Shown here one piece after another: positions 43,133 through 52,925 of a DNA stretch of 64,000 nt (positions are counted from its first letter, which is position 1; the number at the start of each line of letters is the position of its first letter). Origin of the DNA: Aquimonas sp964586455 (GTDB taxonomy: Bacteria; Pseudomonadota; Gammaproteobacteria; Xanthomonadales; Xanthomonadaceae); the NCBI GenBank assembly GCA_964586455.1, contig CAZPHV010000016.1:23374-87373 (forward strand), read 5' to 3'. A program made the translations under genes and the position numbers. The notes below the pieces were generated by a model. The model did no database searches. It worked only from the letters and a program-made list of their open reading frames with translations, and was not told the origin of the DNA.

Positions 43133-45559
43133 ATGCTCAACCACGACCAGGTCATCGACCTCTGCCGAACGGCAGGCCTGACGCCCGCCGGCGTCGCGTA
43201 CGTCCAGCGAGTTCGGGCCACCGAGCCCGCTCGGAGAGTCGGCGGCACGCGCTTTCTGAGCGTCGCCGGCCGCTTCCCTTCGACCAAAATGGCGCGGTCC
43301 ATCCAAGCTGAAAGTCGGACTGGGGAGTACCCGCTGGTCCTCACTCTTGAGCTGGCGGACGATGTTCGTGAGTACTACGACCAGCCTGAGTCCATCAGCC
43401 TCCGTCGCTGCCGCAACGGGAGGAACCGAGTCGACCCTTACACCCCGGACTTCCTCGTGCTTCGGCACAGCATCATCGAGGTCATCGAGGTCAAGCCCTG
43501 CCGTGAGGTGCTCAAGCGAGCAGAAGCGCACCCAGACGAGTGGGGCAAGCGGAACGGCCACTGGATACACCTACCGGTGGCAGAGCACTTCAACCCGATG
43601 GGCATCCGATATCGAGTGCATCTTGGGGAGGACATCAGTCAGATTCGAGCGGCCAATCTCGGACTATTGCTCGCTGCGAAGGAATCTCCCACAGCAGCAC
43701 ACGAGGACGTTGCCTGGGCCAAGGCTCAGTCCATGCTTTCGTCCGGAAAGCCGCTAACCCTTCACGATCTTGCAGAGAAGCTTTGCTTGCCCGATGTCTC
43801 GGCCGTGCTTCGCTGGGTTGTGCAGGGAAAAGTGTTTGTCGCAGAAGACTTTCAGCTTCTTGCTGAGACGAGAACGGCAAGAGTCTTTGGAACGACTAAG
43901 GCCAAGAACGCGTTTGCTACTGCCCTGAACATCGGCAGGCGGGACCACCAACCCGAGGAAGGACGGGACCCGTCGACGAGAATCCCCCTCACGGAAAGAC
44001 AAACCGAGCAGGCCTTACAGCGCTACATGGAGACGTTCGCAGCCTTGGAGGCGGGCACCACGTCCCGCCAACAGCGCCGCTATCTGCGCGAGTACAGGCT
44101 AGCGGAAGCGCAGGGAACTGATCTCCTCGCACCGTTCGTGCCTCGCTTCGATCGCCGTGGAAACCGCAAGCCTAGGCTTACACCAGAACAGTTGCTCATC
44201 ATCTCGGACGCGATCGAGCTGCACTACGCGACGCCTGCCCGACGAAGTGCCAGGTGGGTCCACTCCGGGATCTCGTGGGGCGACGTTCCACCCGTTAGCT
44301 ACACCACGTTTTGCTTGCAGCTGAAGACGTACGAGAAGAGTCAGCTGGCCGGTCGAAGATCCGGGTACCGAGCAGGCATGGCGTTGCGGCCACCGTCGCT
44401 CCCCGCGGATCGCAGTCAAATGCCCACCGCCGCTTGGGAGTTGGTCCACATAGACCACACCCCGCTCGACGAGAAGGTGTGGGTGCAATCAGGTCTGGAG
44501 GAGGTGCTGGACCGACCACACGTCAGCATCGCGATCGATACGTGGTCAAAGTGCGTTGTCTCTTTCTGGCTCAGCTTCATGGCGCCAAGTAGAGAAACTC
44601 TGCTCGCGCTGGTCCGGGACTGCGTGCGCCGTCATGGCCGGCTGGCTCGCGGGTGGATCAGCGATCACGGTGCGGAGTTCGGAAGCATCGCCTGGGAACG
44701 CTTCTGCGCTGCGCACCGGTGCACGAAATTCGAACGCCCTGTGGGATTTCCCCGCGCCGGCTCGGAGATCGAGAATCTGTTCGGACAGCTCAACAAGGGG
44801 CTCATCCACCAGCTCGACGGCAACATGAGGAATGATCAGGACTCGCGCGCCGCATCCTCGTCGCACAAATCCCAAGCCACCGCACGTTTCACCTTGGAGC
44901 AGATCTACTCAAGGATCGAAACCTACCTCTTTGAGCACTACAACCAAACGTCACACGGACCAAGTCTGTTCGCCCCGTACGCAACCCTGCAGCAGTCGGT
45001 AGCAGACCTGGGAAGTCTCGCCGGCATCCGCCAACTCTTTGACTACCCCTTTCGAGTCGACACGGCGCTGCCCTCCAAACGACAACGCCATATCATCGAC
45101 AGCCGCCGCGGCATCCGTGTCGGTGAACGGGCGTACTGGCACCCCACTCTCGGTGAGCCGACCAGCGACAGGAAGCGTGTTGAAGTACGCCATGAGCCCT
45201 TTGATTCGCCCGTGGTCTATGCGTATGTGGGGGGGCACTGGCTTACGTGCGTCGACGCACGCCATTCCAAGCTGGGCTGCGTAGACGAGTTCTCCCGTTG
45301 GGCGCAGGCGGCGTTGGACATGAACGGCCGGGCCCGTGCACAAGCCTCCAGGCGGCTTGCGAACGAACGCTTCGTGCGTTCCTTGGAGGAGCGCCAGACC
45401 GCCGAAGAAGCTGAGCGACTCGCAAGTCAAGTCAAACCCAAACCGGCAAGCACTCCTACTGCGAAGACAACGCCCGGAAATTCTCAGGCGGAGGCACCGT
45501 CAGCTTTCTCGTTCCTCGTGGGCCGAAAGCGACCCCCGTTGCGGGAAGCCGATTCATGA
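43133..45559 (+). CDS. tnsAB: TnsA-TnsB fusion transposase (Tn7-like)
   Basis: The 808-residue protein has an N-terminal TnsA-type restriction-like nuclease (about 35-190) with E60 (SIQAES), D106 (TPDFLV) and K121 (EVKP), matching E63, D114 and K132 of Tn7 TnsA. A TnsB/Mu-type DDE transposase follows, with helical DNA-binding domains (about 200-430) and a catalytic core with D441 (HIDHTP), D511 (SDHGAEF) and E547 (SEIENLFG). A C-terminal tail would contact TnsC. One chain thus holds both cutting activities needed for cut-and-paste movement. An in-frame stop at 43082 fixes the start region at ATG 43133. Confidence 0.9.
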   Translation: MLNHDQVIDLCRTAGLTPAGVAYVQRVRATEPARRVGGTRFLSVAGRFPSTKMARSIQAESRTGEYPLVLTLELADDVREYYDQPESISLRRCRNGRNRVDPYTPDFLVLRHSIIEVIEVKPCREVLKRAEAHPDEWGKRNGHWIHLPVAEHFNPMGIRYRVHLGEDISQIRAANLGLLLAAKESPTAAHEDVAWAKAQSMLSSGKPLTLHDLAEKLCLPDVSAVLRWVVQGKVFVAEDFQLLAETRTARVFGTTKAKNAFATALNIGRRDHQPEEGRDPSTRIPLTERQTEQALQRYMETFAALEAGTTSRQQRRYLREYRLAEAQGTDLLAPFVPRFDRRGNRKPRLTPEQLLIISDAIELHYATPARRSARWVHSGISWGDVPPVSYTTFCLQLKTYEKSQLAGRRSGYRAGMALRPPSLPADRSQMPTAAWELVHIDHTPLDEKVWVQSGLEEVLDRPHVSIAIDTWSKCVVSFWLSFMAPSRETLLALVRDCVRRHGRLARGWISDHGAEFGSIAWERFCAAHRCTKFERPVGFPRAGSEIENLFGQLNKGLIHQLDGNMRNDQDSRAASSSHKSQATARFTLEQIYSRIETYLFEHYNQTSHGPSLFAPYATLQQSVADLGSLAGIRQLFDYPFRVDTALPSKRQRHIIDSRRGIRVGERAYWHPTLGEPTSDRKRVEVRHEPFDSPVVYAYVGGHWLTCVDARHSKLGCVDEFSRWAQAALDMNGRARAQASRRLANERFVRSLEERQTAEEAERLASQVKPKPASTPTAKTTPGNSQAEAPSAFSFLVGRKRPPLREADS

Positions 45560-46629
45560 GCCCATCGGTCAAGTTGGCGTCTCGCCTTCGCGAAGTCGTG
45601 TGGAGCCACAGAAACTTCGAGGCTACCCACGCGCTGGTGCAGTCCTTGGCTACGTATGCGCCACAAGGGTCGATGATCCTGATCGCCGGTGCATCTGGGA
45701 CAGGAAAGTCGACTCTGTCACGGAGGCTACTTAGCAGCCTCACGGGGCCGCCAACGTCGTGGCCAGAGGGCTCATTGCCCATTATTTCGACCTCAATATG
45801 CAACGACGTGCAAGGCTTGTTCAGCTCGAAGAACTTCGTGATTCGGTTGCTCGATGCTGTCCAGCACCCCTTCTACAGTGCATCACCGGGCCACTCTTCC
45901 GCGTCACCCAGCCACGACCCCGAACTGGCTCTCGAGCGAATCAGATTGCGCTACTCGGAGCCACATCTTCGACTTGCGCTGGAAAGCGCCATCGCTTACC
46001 GAGAAACGAAGCTCATCCTGTTGGATGAGGCACAGCACCTGTTGAAGTCTGGAAGCGAGCGTAAAGCCATAGACAACCTCGACTCCATCAAGGGCCTCGC
46101 AGAACGGACAGGTACCACGATCCTCCTGCTGGGTACCTTTGAAATAGTCCCGATATGGAATCGGTCCGCACAGCTAAACCGACGACTCCAGGATGTCGTG
46201 CTGCACCGCTACTACTCTGATTGTCCGGACGACTTGGAGGAGTTCGCTCGTATTCTTGAAGCTTATGAGGAACTGCTTCCGTTGCACAGGAAGCTTTCGC
46301 TCGTAAAAGAGGCCGAGTATATCTACGGCTGCACGATGGGAATCATAGGCGAGCTGTCAAGACTCTTCACGGGGGCATGCGCGCGAATGAGCGCAATGCA
46401 GAAGACCTCAATTGACCTCCCCACCTTGAAGCTAGCCGCTCATTGTGCGGCCAAACTTCAAACACTTCGCCGAGAGACGCTAGGCGGAGAGTCCGAACTG
46501 CGTGGAGAGATCACAGCTTCAAAGCCGACAGAACGATCGCCCCCCTTGCCCGCTAAAGTACCGGGGCGCCCTGGCCGCCGGCGACCCATGCGCGATCCGG
46601 TGCCATCCCCTCAATCGACGCCAAGTTGA
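45556..46629 (+). CDS. tnsC: TnsC-like AAA+ ATPase
   Basis: The 357-residue protein has Walker A GASGTGKST (45-53), Walker B LILLDEAQH (D157/E158) and a sensor-like LLLGTFEIV. TnsC polymerises on target DNA and links the target selector (TniQ) to the transposase. The last 60 residues are Pro/Arg-rich and low-complexity. ATG 45556 overlaps the tnsAB stop. Confidence 0.9.
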   Translation: MSPSVKLASRLREVVWSHRNFEATHALVQSLATYAPQGSMILIAGASGTGKSTLSRRLLSSLTGPPTSWPEGSLPIISTSICNDVQGLFSSKNFVIRLLDAVQHPFYSASPGHSSASPSHDPELALERIRLRYSEPHLRLALESAIAYRETKLILLDEAQHLLKSGSERKAIDNLDSIKGLAERTGTTILLLGTFEIVPIWNRSAQLNRRLQDVVLHRYYSDCPDDLEEFARILEAYEELLPLHRKLSLVKEAEYIYGCTMGIIGELSRLFTGACARMSAMQKTSIDLPTLKLAAHCAAKLQTLRRETLGGESELRGEITASKPTERSPPLPAKVPGRPGRRRPMRDPVPSPQSTPS

Positions 46630-46642
46630 ACGGAGCCGAATC

Positions 46643-47899
46643 ATGCTCTTTCCACTCCCGCTGCTAGGCTTTAGAACCGCCCAAGTCGAGTCGATGTCGT
46701 CTTACGTGAATCGACTAGCGGCGGCGCATGGAGTCTCGCCACACCAGCTGATTTCCGCAGCGGCGAACACTAAGAAAGACGGTAACTTGAACGGCCACTC
46801 AGACTATGCAAGGACTGTTGTTGACAGGATCGCCAAGCATACGCGTAATGGCGACCTGACCCAAGGTACACTACTGCGCTTTCGCGGCAATTTAGCCGGG
46901 AACTGCATTGAGTCAATCAGCACAGATCGGAAATGGTGTCCACGATGCTTAGCAAACGACCTTAACGAAGGGGTCCAGGGCTATGACCCACTCATCTGGA
47001 GCCTCGATGCGGTGGCACATTGCCCCATCCATGACGCCCTTCTCGTCGACCGTTGCCCCCGGTGCAACGCGTTCCAGAAACAGCTCTCTGCCAAACCTAG
47101 AACATGCTGCCAGAGATGCAACACTCCACTTGGAGGAAAGGCATCATCAGTCCTCCCCACTCAGTTCCAGCGGCATTGCGTCGCAAGCTTCACCGAGGTT
47201 CTACCTGTCGGACATCTACCTGCGTTCCAGCCGGATGCAGTGAATAGATTCCTCCACGCCTGCATCGCCGTGAACAGTTGGAAATTTGAAGAAGCCGTCC
47301 AGCGCTTTGGCGCATGCGCCTCTAGGCTTAAGAAGCTCATGATTGACCGCCTTCCTACCATGACGACCGCACTGCAGCTGGCGAGTGCGGGCCAAGCGAG
47401 CCTGCTGTGCATTTTCGATAATCCAGAAGCCGCTGCATCACAACTCTGCTTCGATTTCGCGGCGCCAATGCCTGAGAAACGCAGTCACAAGCGAGTACCC
47501 TCAAAGCGTAGGGAATGGGCATACAACGCGCTCCTCGCCGAACTCGTACGCCCTACGTGGTTTGAAGGTCCCTCACTGCGGCGCGTCTGCACGGCCTGCG
47601 GGGTCACGTCCGGCTTCCTAAGGTACGCGTTTCCGCAACTAGTTGAACAAGTGGTTGCTCGGAGAGACCAGTGGCGTAAGCAGCGAAAGCTGGAGCTAAA
47701 ATGCCGTGCGGCGGCAGCCGCTGCATCGTACATCTCCTCCAGTACCGACATCGTCGCCGACCTATCGCGAAAGCGCGCCGTCGAGGAGATGCGTTCGACA
47801 ACGAAGCTTCCGAAGCATGTTCTCGCTGTGGCCCTTGCCGAGCGTCTTGAAACAGAGCGGAACATAAGCTCCGAGAGTTCAAGTGTCAAAGATAGATAA
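46643..47899 (+). CDS. tniQ: TniQ/TnsD-family target selector
   Basis: The 418-residue protein has the N-terminal TniQ signature (ESMSSYVNRLAAAHGVSPHQ) and a zinc-binding region with paired cysteines (WCPRCLAND, HCPIHDALLVDRCPRCN, CCQRCNTP). A TnsD-like HTH part (RVCTACGVTSGFLRYAFPQL) and a long basic helix follow. Its length is between Cascade-type TniQ and full TnsD, so it may choose its target by itself. ATG 46643 has CGGAG ahead and lies 13 bases after tnsC. Confidence 0.9.
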   Translation: MLFPLPLLGFRTAQVESMSSYVNRLAAAHGVSPHQLISAAANTKKDGNLNGHSDYARTVVDRIAKHTRNGDLTQGTLLRFRGNLAGNCIESISTDRKWCPRCLANDLNEGVQGYDPLIWSLDAVAHCPIHDALLVDRCPRCNAFQKQLSAKPRTCCQRCNTPLGGKASSVLPTQFQRHCVASFTEVLPVGHLPAFQPDAVNRFLHACIAVNSWKFEEAVQRFGACASRLKKLMIDRLPTMTTALQLASAGQASLLCIFDNPEAAASQLCFDFAAPMPEKRSHKRVPSKRREWAYNALLAELVRPTWFEGPSLRRVCTACGVTSGFLRYAFPQLVEQVVARRDQWRKQRKLELKCRAAAAAASYISSSTDIVADLSRKRAVEEMRSTTKLPKHVLAVALAERLETERNISSESSSVKDR

Positions 47900-48485
47900 A
47901 CACGCGACTGGATAACATGTAGATATCCGGATTTTTCGGGCGTAGCCCGTAGCCATAGGCACGACTGATGGCGGTTTATAGAAACGACTGAATACGGGAA
48001 AATATCAGATGGCGAGACTGGGTGGCACCCCTGTTCGGCCTCTTCGGATCAGTTATCGGCACGTCACGGGGCGAGCGCCGCGCCGTAGTTCGTCGAGCAA
48101 CGCAAGTCGTTCAAACGCGACCTGGACGACGGCTTGGCCGCCTGTGCAGTCAGCAGCATAGACGCCGACCAAGCGCCGGCCACTCTAATGTACAAGAGCA
48201 AGTACATGGCCGCGCCCGAGCCGCTAGCCAATGGCCTGGGCAAGAGCACCCAAGTGCTCGCGCCATACAGTGCGACCGCGGATTGGTGTTGCACTTGGAG
48301 AGTGAGACTAGCTTGTGCCTCGTGTGTTCGAGCTGCGCTGTCGATCATTGCGCTGTCGCACCTCTCGACATCAAGCGCATGCCGCGCATCCGCAACGGGC
48401 GGGACTACACGTTCATGAGCCGACGACGAAGTTCGAACACATCAGCGCACTGTTCGAGAAGACGATACGGATGTGGCGTCGCGTT
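47900..48485. other. Gap after tniQ: repeated CGACTG motifs and probable degraded coding sequence
   Basis: CGACTG occurs at 47905, 47962 and 47985 and AGACTG at 48015, all in one direction. They are possible TnsB-binding sites or chance. From about 48060 to 48480 short protein-like stretches appear in shifting frames (for example TTKFEHISALFEKTIRMWRR), as in a decayed gene. No intact gene is supported. Confidence 0.45.
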
Positions 48486-49220
48486 TCATGGCTCATTCAG
48501 AGACCACATGTGCCAGATGCTGATCGGGCCTGGATCATCGCCGCTATTATATTTCCACTGCCGCATGTGAACGCTTTTGCCACAAAGCGGGGCCATGTTC
48601 GCGAGGGACTCGAAGTAAGCACCGGAGGCATCGGGGACAGCGCATAACGAGAGGTCCTTTTGAAGCTCTGACTCAAGCGCCGTGCGTGGCCGGAACTTGT
48701 GCACCTGATATGCGATCATCAACGCGCCTTGCATCGCCCACGCATAGTCGCCCCTGACGAAACGCGCCAAGCCGTGAGCTGTGTACTCGGTGATTGGCTT
48801 CTTCATTGAAACCACTTTGGCCTCAACGAAGATACCGACGTAGCGGCTTGTATGTCGCAGAGGACCATTGGCGAGGCGAATGATCAGGTCGGGCTGTTTG
48901 TTGAGGCTTTGCGAGTTGAAGTTGGACAAATTCTCGGATCGGCTGACGGTTTCGAACGTGTCCCCCGAAAAGCCATCAACGACGGTGTTCGGCGCCTTCA
49001 GCATCTGCAGAAGGCACTCACAGATCGCATCCGTGTAGACGTCTTCGATCGGTGCGCCGGGACCGGACGCCGCGAGGTGCATGGTCGGATCGCTTCGTAT
49101 AACGTTCCACGCGTACGTCACTGCCGCGCCGACCACACGCATGACCGCGTGAGGAACTGGGGCCGGAAACCCCGCCCTGCTCGACATCAGTTTTGCGGGA
49201 TTGCAGTGCAATCCGATCAT
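48486..49220 (-). CDS. PD-(D/E)XK nuclease-like protein, partner of the methylase
   Basis: The 244-residue protein has a PD-(D/E)XK signature: PD at 110-111 (KQPDLIIRL), then EAK at 133-135 (YVGIFVEAKVV), with an acidic E60 upstream (GAPIEDVYTDAI). The rest is helical. Its ATG overlaps the methylase stop as ATGA, so the two are made together. A restriction endonuclease acting with the N6-adenine methylase is the simplest reading. I do not know a named family for it. Confidence 0.65.
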   Translation of the reverse strand: MIGLHCNPAKLMSSRAGFPAPVPHAVMRVVGAAVTYAWNVIRSDPTMHLAASGPGAPIEDVYTDAICECLLQMLKAPNTVVDGFSGDTFETVSRSENLSNFNSQSLNKQPDLIIRLANGPLRHTSRYVGIFVEAKVVSMKKPITEYTAHGLARFVRGDYAWAMQGALMIAYQVHKFRPRTALESELQKDLSLCAVPDASGAYFESLANMAPLCGKSVHMRQWKYNSGDDPGPISIWHMWSLNEP

Positions 49221-52200
49221 GCGCGCCCCTCACCCCGCGGCAACTGAGCAGTCACTGTGCGGGAAACGGTGGGGCCGGATCGGGCGAGGATCGCGTGACC
49301 TCGCTTGATGATGTCAAGCGCCAAGGTCCGCGCGGCCGTTCGGGTCCAGTAACGGCGTTGGTTGAGAACTCCCACGAACATGGCGTCGCCCGCGACACAC
49401 TCAACCAAGGATGCGTTTGTATGGTTGGCAACGTTCACGCCGATCAAGAGCTGCTGCATCGAAGGCGACGCGTGCTCGGAGCCTCCCAATCTGACGAATC
49501 GCCAAGGCGCGAGGTCGCTCTGTGCATAGTCGGTCACCACCAGTGGCTCCGCGCTCATGTCGAACGGGTTGAGTATGCCGCGCAAGGTCTGACAGAACGC
49601 GTTGACTTCTGACTGCGTCGGTGCGCGGGTCGCCGCCTTCCGCGTCGAGGCAAAGGGCATTGCGATCGCCAAGCGATCCTGAATCAATTGTCGATCGGCA
49701 GACCGTAGCCCGTAAACGTCATAGACAAACGCGTCGATATCCATGCGCGGAGGGGCGGGCTGCTTCAGATGGCGTAACCATTCTTGCAACAGCGCAATTT
49801 TGGTCGCGGGCAGCTCCTCAAGTGCAACGATCGGCAGACGCTCTGCCTCATCCTTCAGCAAGGTGGACCGTTCGCAGCCCAAGCGGCTGCTCGTCATCAG
49901 AATGTAGTACAGAAAAAGAGAACTGTTGAAGATCGCCCACAAGTAGGTAGCAAGCAGCTCGGGCTGCGGAGCACCAACGCAGCTGAAGCCAATATAGGAA
50001 CGCCGAAAGGCCACATCCTCAAAGGCCAGCATTGCTAAGGGATGTTCGCTACGGGAACTGGGCGATTCGCGAAGCAGAACCAATGGCGCGCGGTAGATGG
50101 CCGGAGCACGAACCCGGTGCAGGCGAGGCAGGGCGAACTTGCTCAGTTCATGTGTGGGCACGACCGGCCACCGCGCATCCCGCGGATCGGGCATGTCGGG
50201 GGTGCCAAATAAGAACCCCGCGTCTTCCTTCTGGCTGCTCGTCTGGTAGCCGTGACCATGGGCCAATCCCAGCTGCGTGAAGTACTCCAGCAGCGTCGGC
50301 CTTGGCGCATTCGCCGCAGGCACTTCGGTTTCATTGGTGCTGCGATCAGTGCGCCGATCGGGAGGGTGCTGGCCGATCCGGGCCAGCACTTCGACGTCCA
50401 GTGCGTTCCCTTTTGCCAACGTCTTGAATAGGTGGGGGATCTGGGCCACCATTGCAGGATCCGACGCCCACGCGTCCTTGCTGTCGATCCGCACACGGCC
50501 TTCCCGATTGAGGCAGGCATCTTCGAGGGGTGTCACGGCGTAAAACGCGCTTTCCGGATCCGACACCCTATTGACTGCAAACAACAGACAAAAGTTGGCT
50601 GTCATTCCGGGCCAAACCTTTGTGTTGCGAAGTTCCATTCCGTTGAGAACGTAGGTGACCGTCAATCCCTCGAAGATTGTGCGTCGCGCTAGCACCCCCT
50701 GCTCGCCCGTCTTCGTCAAGAGCCGGCCGTGAAGGGCGAACGCGAGGATCCCGTCCGGCTTGGCCCACCGCGTAGCCTGCCAGACGAACGGCAGGTCTGG
50801 CACGCCGTCAGGGTTGGGCACCGCGTCGATCCCACGTTCGGTCATCGCGCTCTGACTCACCCGATCAATTGCGCGCTGCATGTCTTGGCCTTTCACCGCA
50901 GTCCACGGTGGATTACCGATCACAAGATCGAACTGTCCTGCCAAAGAAGCGGGTACCGGCAAAGTCAGACTCCCCAAAGCAAGGCCCGACCCGTGGTCGC
51001 GCCAGGGCGCCGCATCGATCAAGACACGGCCATGTAGCGCTTTGAACTTCAGATTTTGAAGCTGCCCGACATCGGGATCTAACTCGAGAGCCGTGAGATA
51101 CAGCGCCAGCGCATTGAGTTGTCGTGCGGCTGGATTGATGTCCATCCCAACCAGTTGGGTGTTGAGGATGTCGCGGATGACGGCGGTTCGCGGCTGCTCG
51201 CCTGTCGCCCGCCATCTGCTTTGCACCAGACGACGAAACGCCGCCAATAGGAACACGCCACCGCCAGACGCCGGATCCAGAACCCGCGCGTTGTGGGCAT
51301 CGGGACCCAACATCCCCATCGCGTGGTCAACCATGTATTCCGCGAGGTGACGCGGCGTGTAGTAGACGCTCAGTTCACGAGCCGCCGTCGTCTCGAACCT
51401 GTGGGAGTACTCCTCATACACTTGGCTCAGCAGTCCCACCGGGATGTAGGAAAAATGCAGATCAGCCCAGCTGAATTGGGTTTGGTAGGCACCACCGCCA
51501 AGAGGCTTGTCGCCGCGGACGATGGCAGTGAGGTCATGCAGGGCCGAGCCCGTCGCCGATAGGTGCAATGCAGTGAAGTACGTCTCGCTGCCATGGCCGG
51601 GCAGTTCCAGCAAGTCGCCGTTGAACGTTTCATCTAGCCAGCGACAGGAGGCTGCGGCATTTTGCGGCGTTGCGAAACACTCGGTGACGTGCGCCACGTC
51701 TGGAAAGGGCTGATTCATTGGAATCAGCCCTCGATCCGCAAGGAATCGCAAAAACAGCGCTCGGCCGACCAGCGCGAGCGCATCGGACGCCGCTACGCCG
51801 CGACCATGAATGAGCTCCTCGGTGACGGCGTTGAGCAGTTCCAGCATCAGCTGGTGCGTGCTGTAGCCGTCAGCGCGAGCAGGGACATCGCCGACAGCAA
51901 GCCGCGCGATGAGGCCAGGTGCGAGTTCCGCAAGCTCGATCAACGGGGCGCCTTGGTCCCGAACGTCTGCCAGTGCGAATACCTGCACGGAGCCGGGTCG
52001 GAGAATGGCAACGTATGGTGCATCCGAACGTAACGCCAGCCGGCGCATGGACCGGCGAAGCTCCGCTTCGTCCACCATCGGCTTGGTCTGGCCGTCCCAC
52101 ACATACAACAGGGGTTGGCCTTGGTGAAGCACAACCGCATCCGGCACCAGATGATTCTGTCCCCGTGCCTGCATCAGGCCCAAAAAGTCCAGATGCGCGG

Positions 52201-52294
52201 GATCCGTGCGCACACCTGCCAAGGCAACGACATCTTCGACGCCTGCGCCCAACGCCTCAGCTAGACTATCCTGCGAGAGCAAGCCCACCGTCAC
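49217..52294 (-). CDS. N6-adenine DNA methyltransferase, Eco57I/PglX-like, with degenerate N-terminal nuclease
   Basis: The 1025-residue protein has an N-terminal domain with a nuclease-like PDAVVLHQGQPLLYVWDGQ, where the expected (D/E)XK reads WDG and is probably dead. A helical region (around 140-300), YYTPRHLAEYMVD, methylase motif I DPASGGG (about 340-346) and motif IV NPPW (461-464) follow, then a long target-recognition and coiled C-terminal part. It belongs with Type IIG/BREX-like N-6 methylases. GTG 52294 has AGGAG 8 bases ahead; ATG 52345 is a longer alternative with no such site. Nuclease activity seems to have moved to the downstream gene. Confidence 0.82.
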   Translation of the reverse strand: MTVGLLSQDSLAEALGAGVEDVVALAGVRTDPAHLDFLGLMQARGQNHLVPDAVVLHQGQPLLYVWDGQTKPMVDEAELRRSMRRLALRSDAPYVAILRPGSVQVFALADVRDQGAPLIELAELAPGLIARLAVGDVPARADGYSTHQLMLELLNAVTEELIHGRGVAASDALALVGRALFLRFLADRGLIPMNQPFPDVAHVTECFATPQNAAASCRWLDETFNGDLLELPGHGSETYFTALHLSATGSALHDLTAIVRGDKPLGGGAYQTQFSWADLHFSYIPVGLLSQVYEEYSHRFETTAARELSVYYTPRHLAEYMVDHAMGMLGPDAHNARVLDPASGGGVFLLAAFRRLVQSRWRATGEQPRTAVIRDILNTQLVGMDINPAARQLNALALYLTALELDPDVGQLQNLKFKALHGRVLIDAAPWRDHGSGLALGSLTLPVPASLAGQFDLVIGNPPWTAVKGQDMQRAIDRVSQSAMTERGIDAVPNPDGVPDLPFVWQATRWAKPDGILAFALHGRLLTKTGEQGVLARRTIFEGLTVTYVLNGMELRNTKVWPGMTANFCLLFAVNRVSDPESAFYAVTPLEDACLNREGRVRIDSKDAWASDPAMVAQIPHLFKTLAKGNALDVEVLARIGQHPPDRRTDRSTNETEVPAANAPRPTLLEYFTQLGLAHGHGYQTSSQKEDAGFLFGTPDMPDPRDARWPVVPTHELSKFALPRLHRVRAPAIYRAPLVLLRESPSSRSEHPLAMLAFEDVAFRRSYIGFSCVGAPQPELLATYLWAIFNSSLFLYYILMTSSRLGCERSTLLKDEAERLPIVALEELPATKIALLQEWLRHLKQPAPPRMDIDAFVYDVYGLRSADRQLIQDRLAIAMPFASTRKAATRAPTQSEVNAFCQTLRGILNPFDMSAEPLVVTDYAQSDLAPWRFVRLGGSEHASPSMQQLLIGVNVANHTNASLVECVAGDAMFVGVLNQRRYWTRTAARTLALDIIKRGHAILARSGPTVSRTVTAQLPRGEGRA

Positions 52295-52457
52295 TGGTTG
52301 TACTCCTGCGCTGAACCGGTCTGGTCGAGCGGAGAGCGCGACCATACGAGACGCGTGGCGCGCTTCGCCAAATTGGTACCTCCGGTCGCTGCGTGGCGCG
52401 CGGGTGTCTTACATCCTCGAATCGTGCCCAACGCAAGCCCTGACAGGGCGGGCGCGC

Positions 52458-52910
52458 TCACGAGGCACCTCGCCCAACATCGAGAGGCGGAAACTTGATT
52501 TGGGGCTGAACCTGCTCCTGCCCCTCATCGGACAGGCACTGCCGCAACTGCGCGATCAATGGGGTCATCGGGATCGATACCGCGGCGGTGGGTCCTCGCC
52601 GATGCCACTCATCCGTGGTCAGCAACCCAAACTCCGCGCCGTTGAACGTGAGGACTTTGCCCTCCAGCCCGAACCAGGCGGTATGGCCGCAGATCTTGAA
52701 AAGATCAACCGAACAAGCGGTAAGCGTCCCCACCTGGACGCCCAGCGAATGGAGGAAGGCCACCACCTTCAGTGCGAGCAAGTCACCAGGGGAAAAGCAT
52801 GGGCCGTAACCCCGATACTCCTGCAGAGGGATCAAGACCTTGCGCCAATGCCGCAACGTCTGCTCCTTCAGTGCGAGCATTTCCTTGACTTGAGCGGGCA
52901 GATAGCGCAT
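52458..52910 (-). CDS. MerR-like HTH regulator beside the methylase-nuclease pair
   Basis: The 150-residue protein starts with a MerR-type winged helix: MRYLPAQVKEMLALKEQTLRHWRK then YGPCFSPGDLLALKVVAFLH. A 75-residue effector part without strong motifs follows, with a Gln/Pro-rich end. It is transcribed ahead of the methylase gene on the same strand with 163 bases between. A perfect palindrome lies 16 bases upstream of the start. A controller role for the restriction-like unit is inferred. Confidence 0.68.
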   Translation of the reverse strand: MRYLPAQVKEMLALKEQTLRHWRKVLIPLQEYRGYGPCFSPGDLLALKVVAFLHSLGVQVGTLTACSVDLFKICGHTAWFGLEGKVLTFNGAEFGLLTTDEWHRRGPTAAVSIPMTPLIAQLRQCLSDEGQEQVQPQIKFPPLDVGRGAS

Positions 52911-52925
52911 TTCAGCATCTTACAT

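Larger units (their letters stand above)
42440..47990 (+). mobile_element. Tn7-like transposition module with TnsA-TnsB fusion, TnsC and TniQ (ends not defined)
   Basis: Four plus-strand genes (HTH-like protein, TnsAB, TnsC, TniQ) form the core. The TnsAB and TnsC genes overlap by ATGA, and tniQ starts 13 bases after tnsC. The catalytic residues of the nuclease, transposase and ATPase are all present, so the module looks intact. No tnsE, cas gene or CRISPR repeat was seen. The real element may run from about 42.06 kb to somewhere between 48.0 and 55.4 kb, including the restriction-like genes as cargo. Confidence 0.8.
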
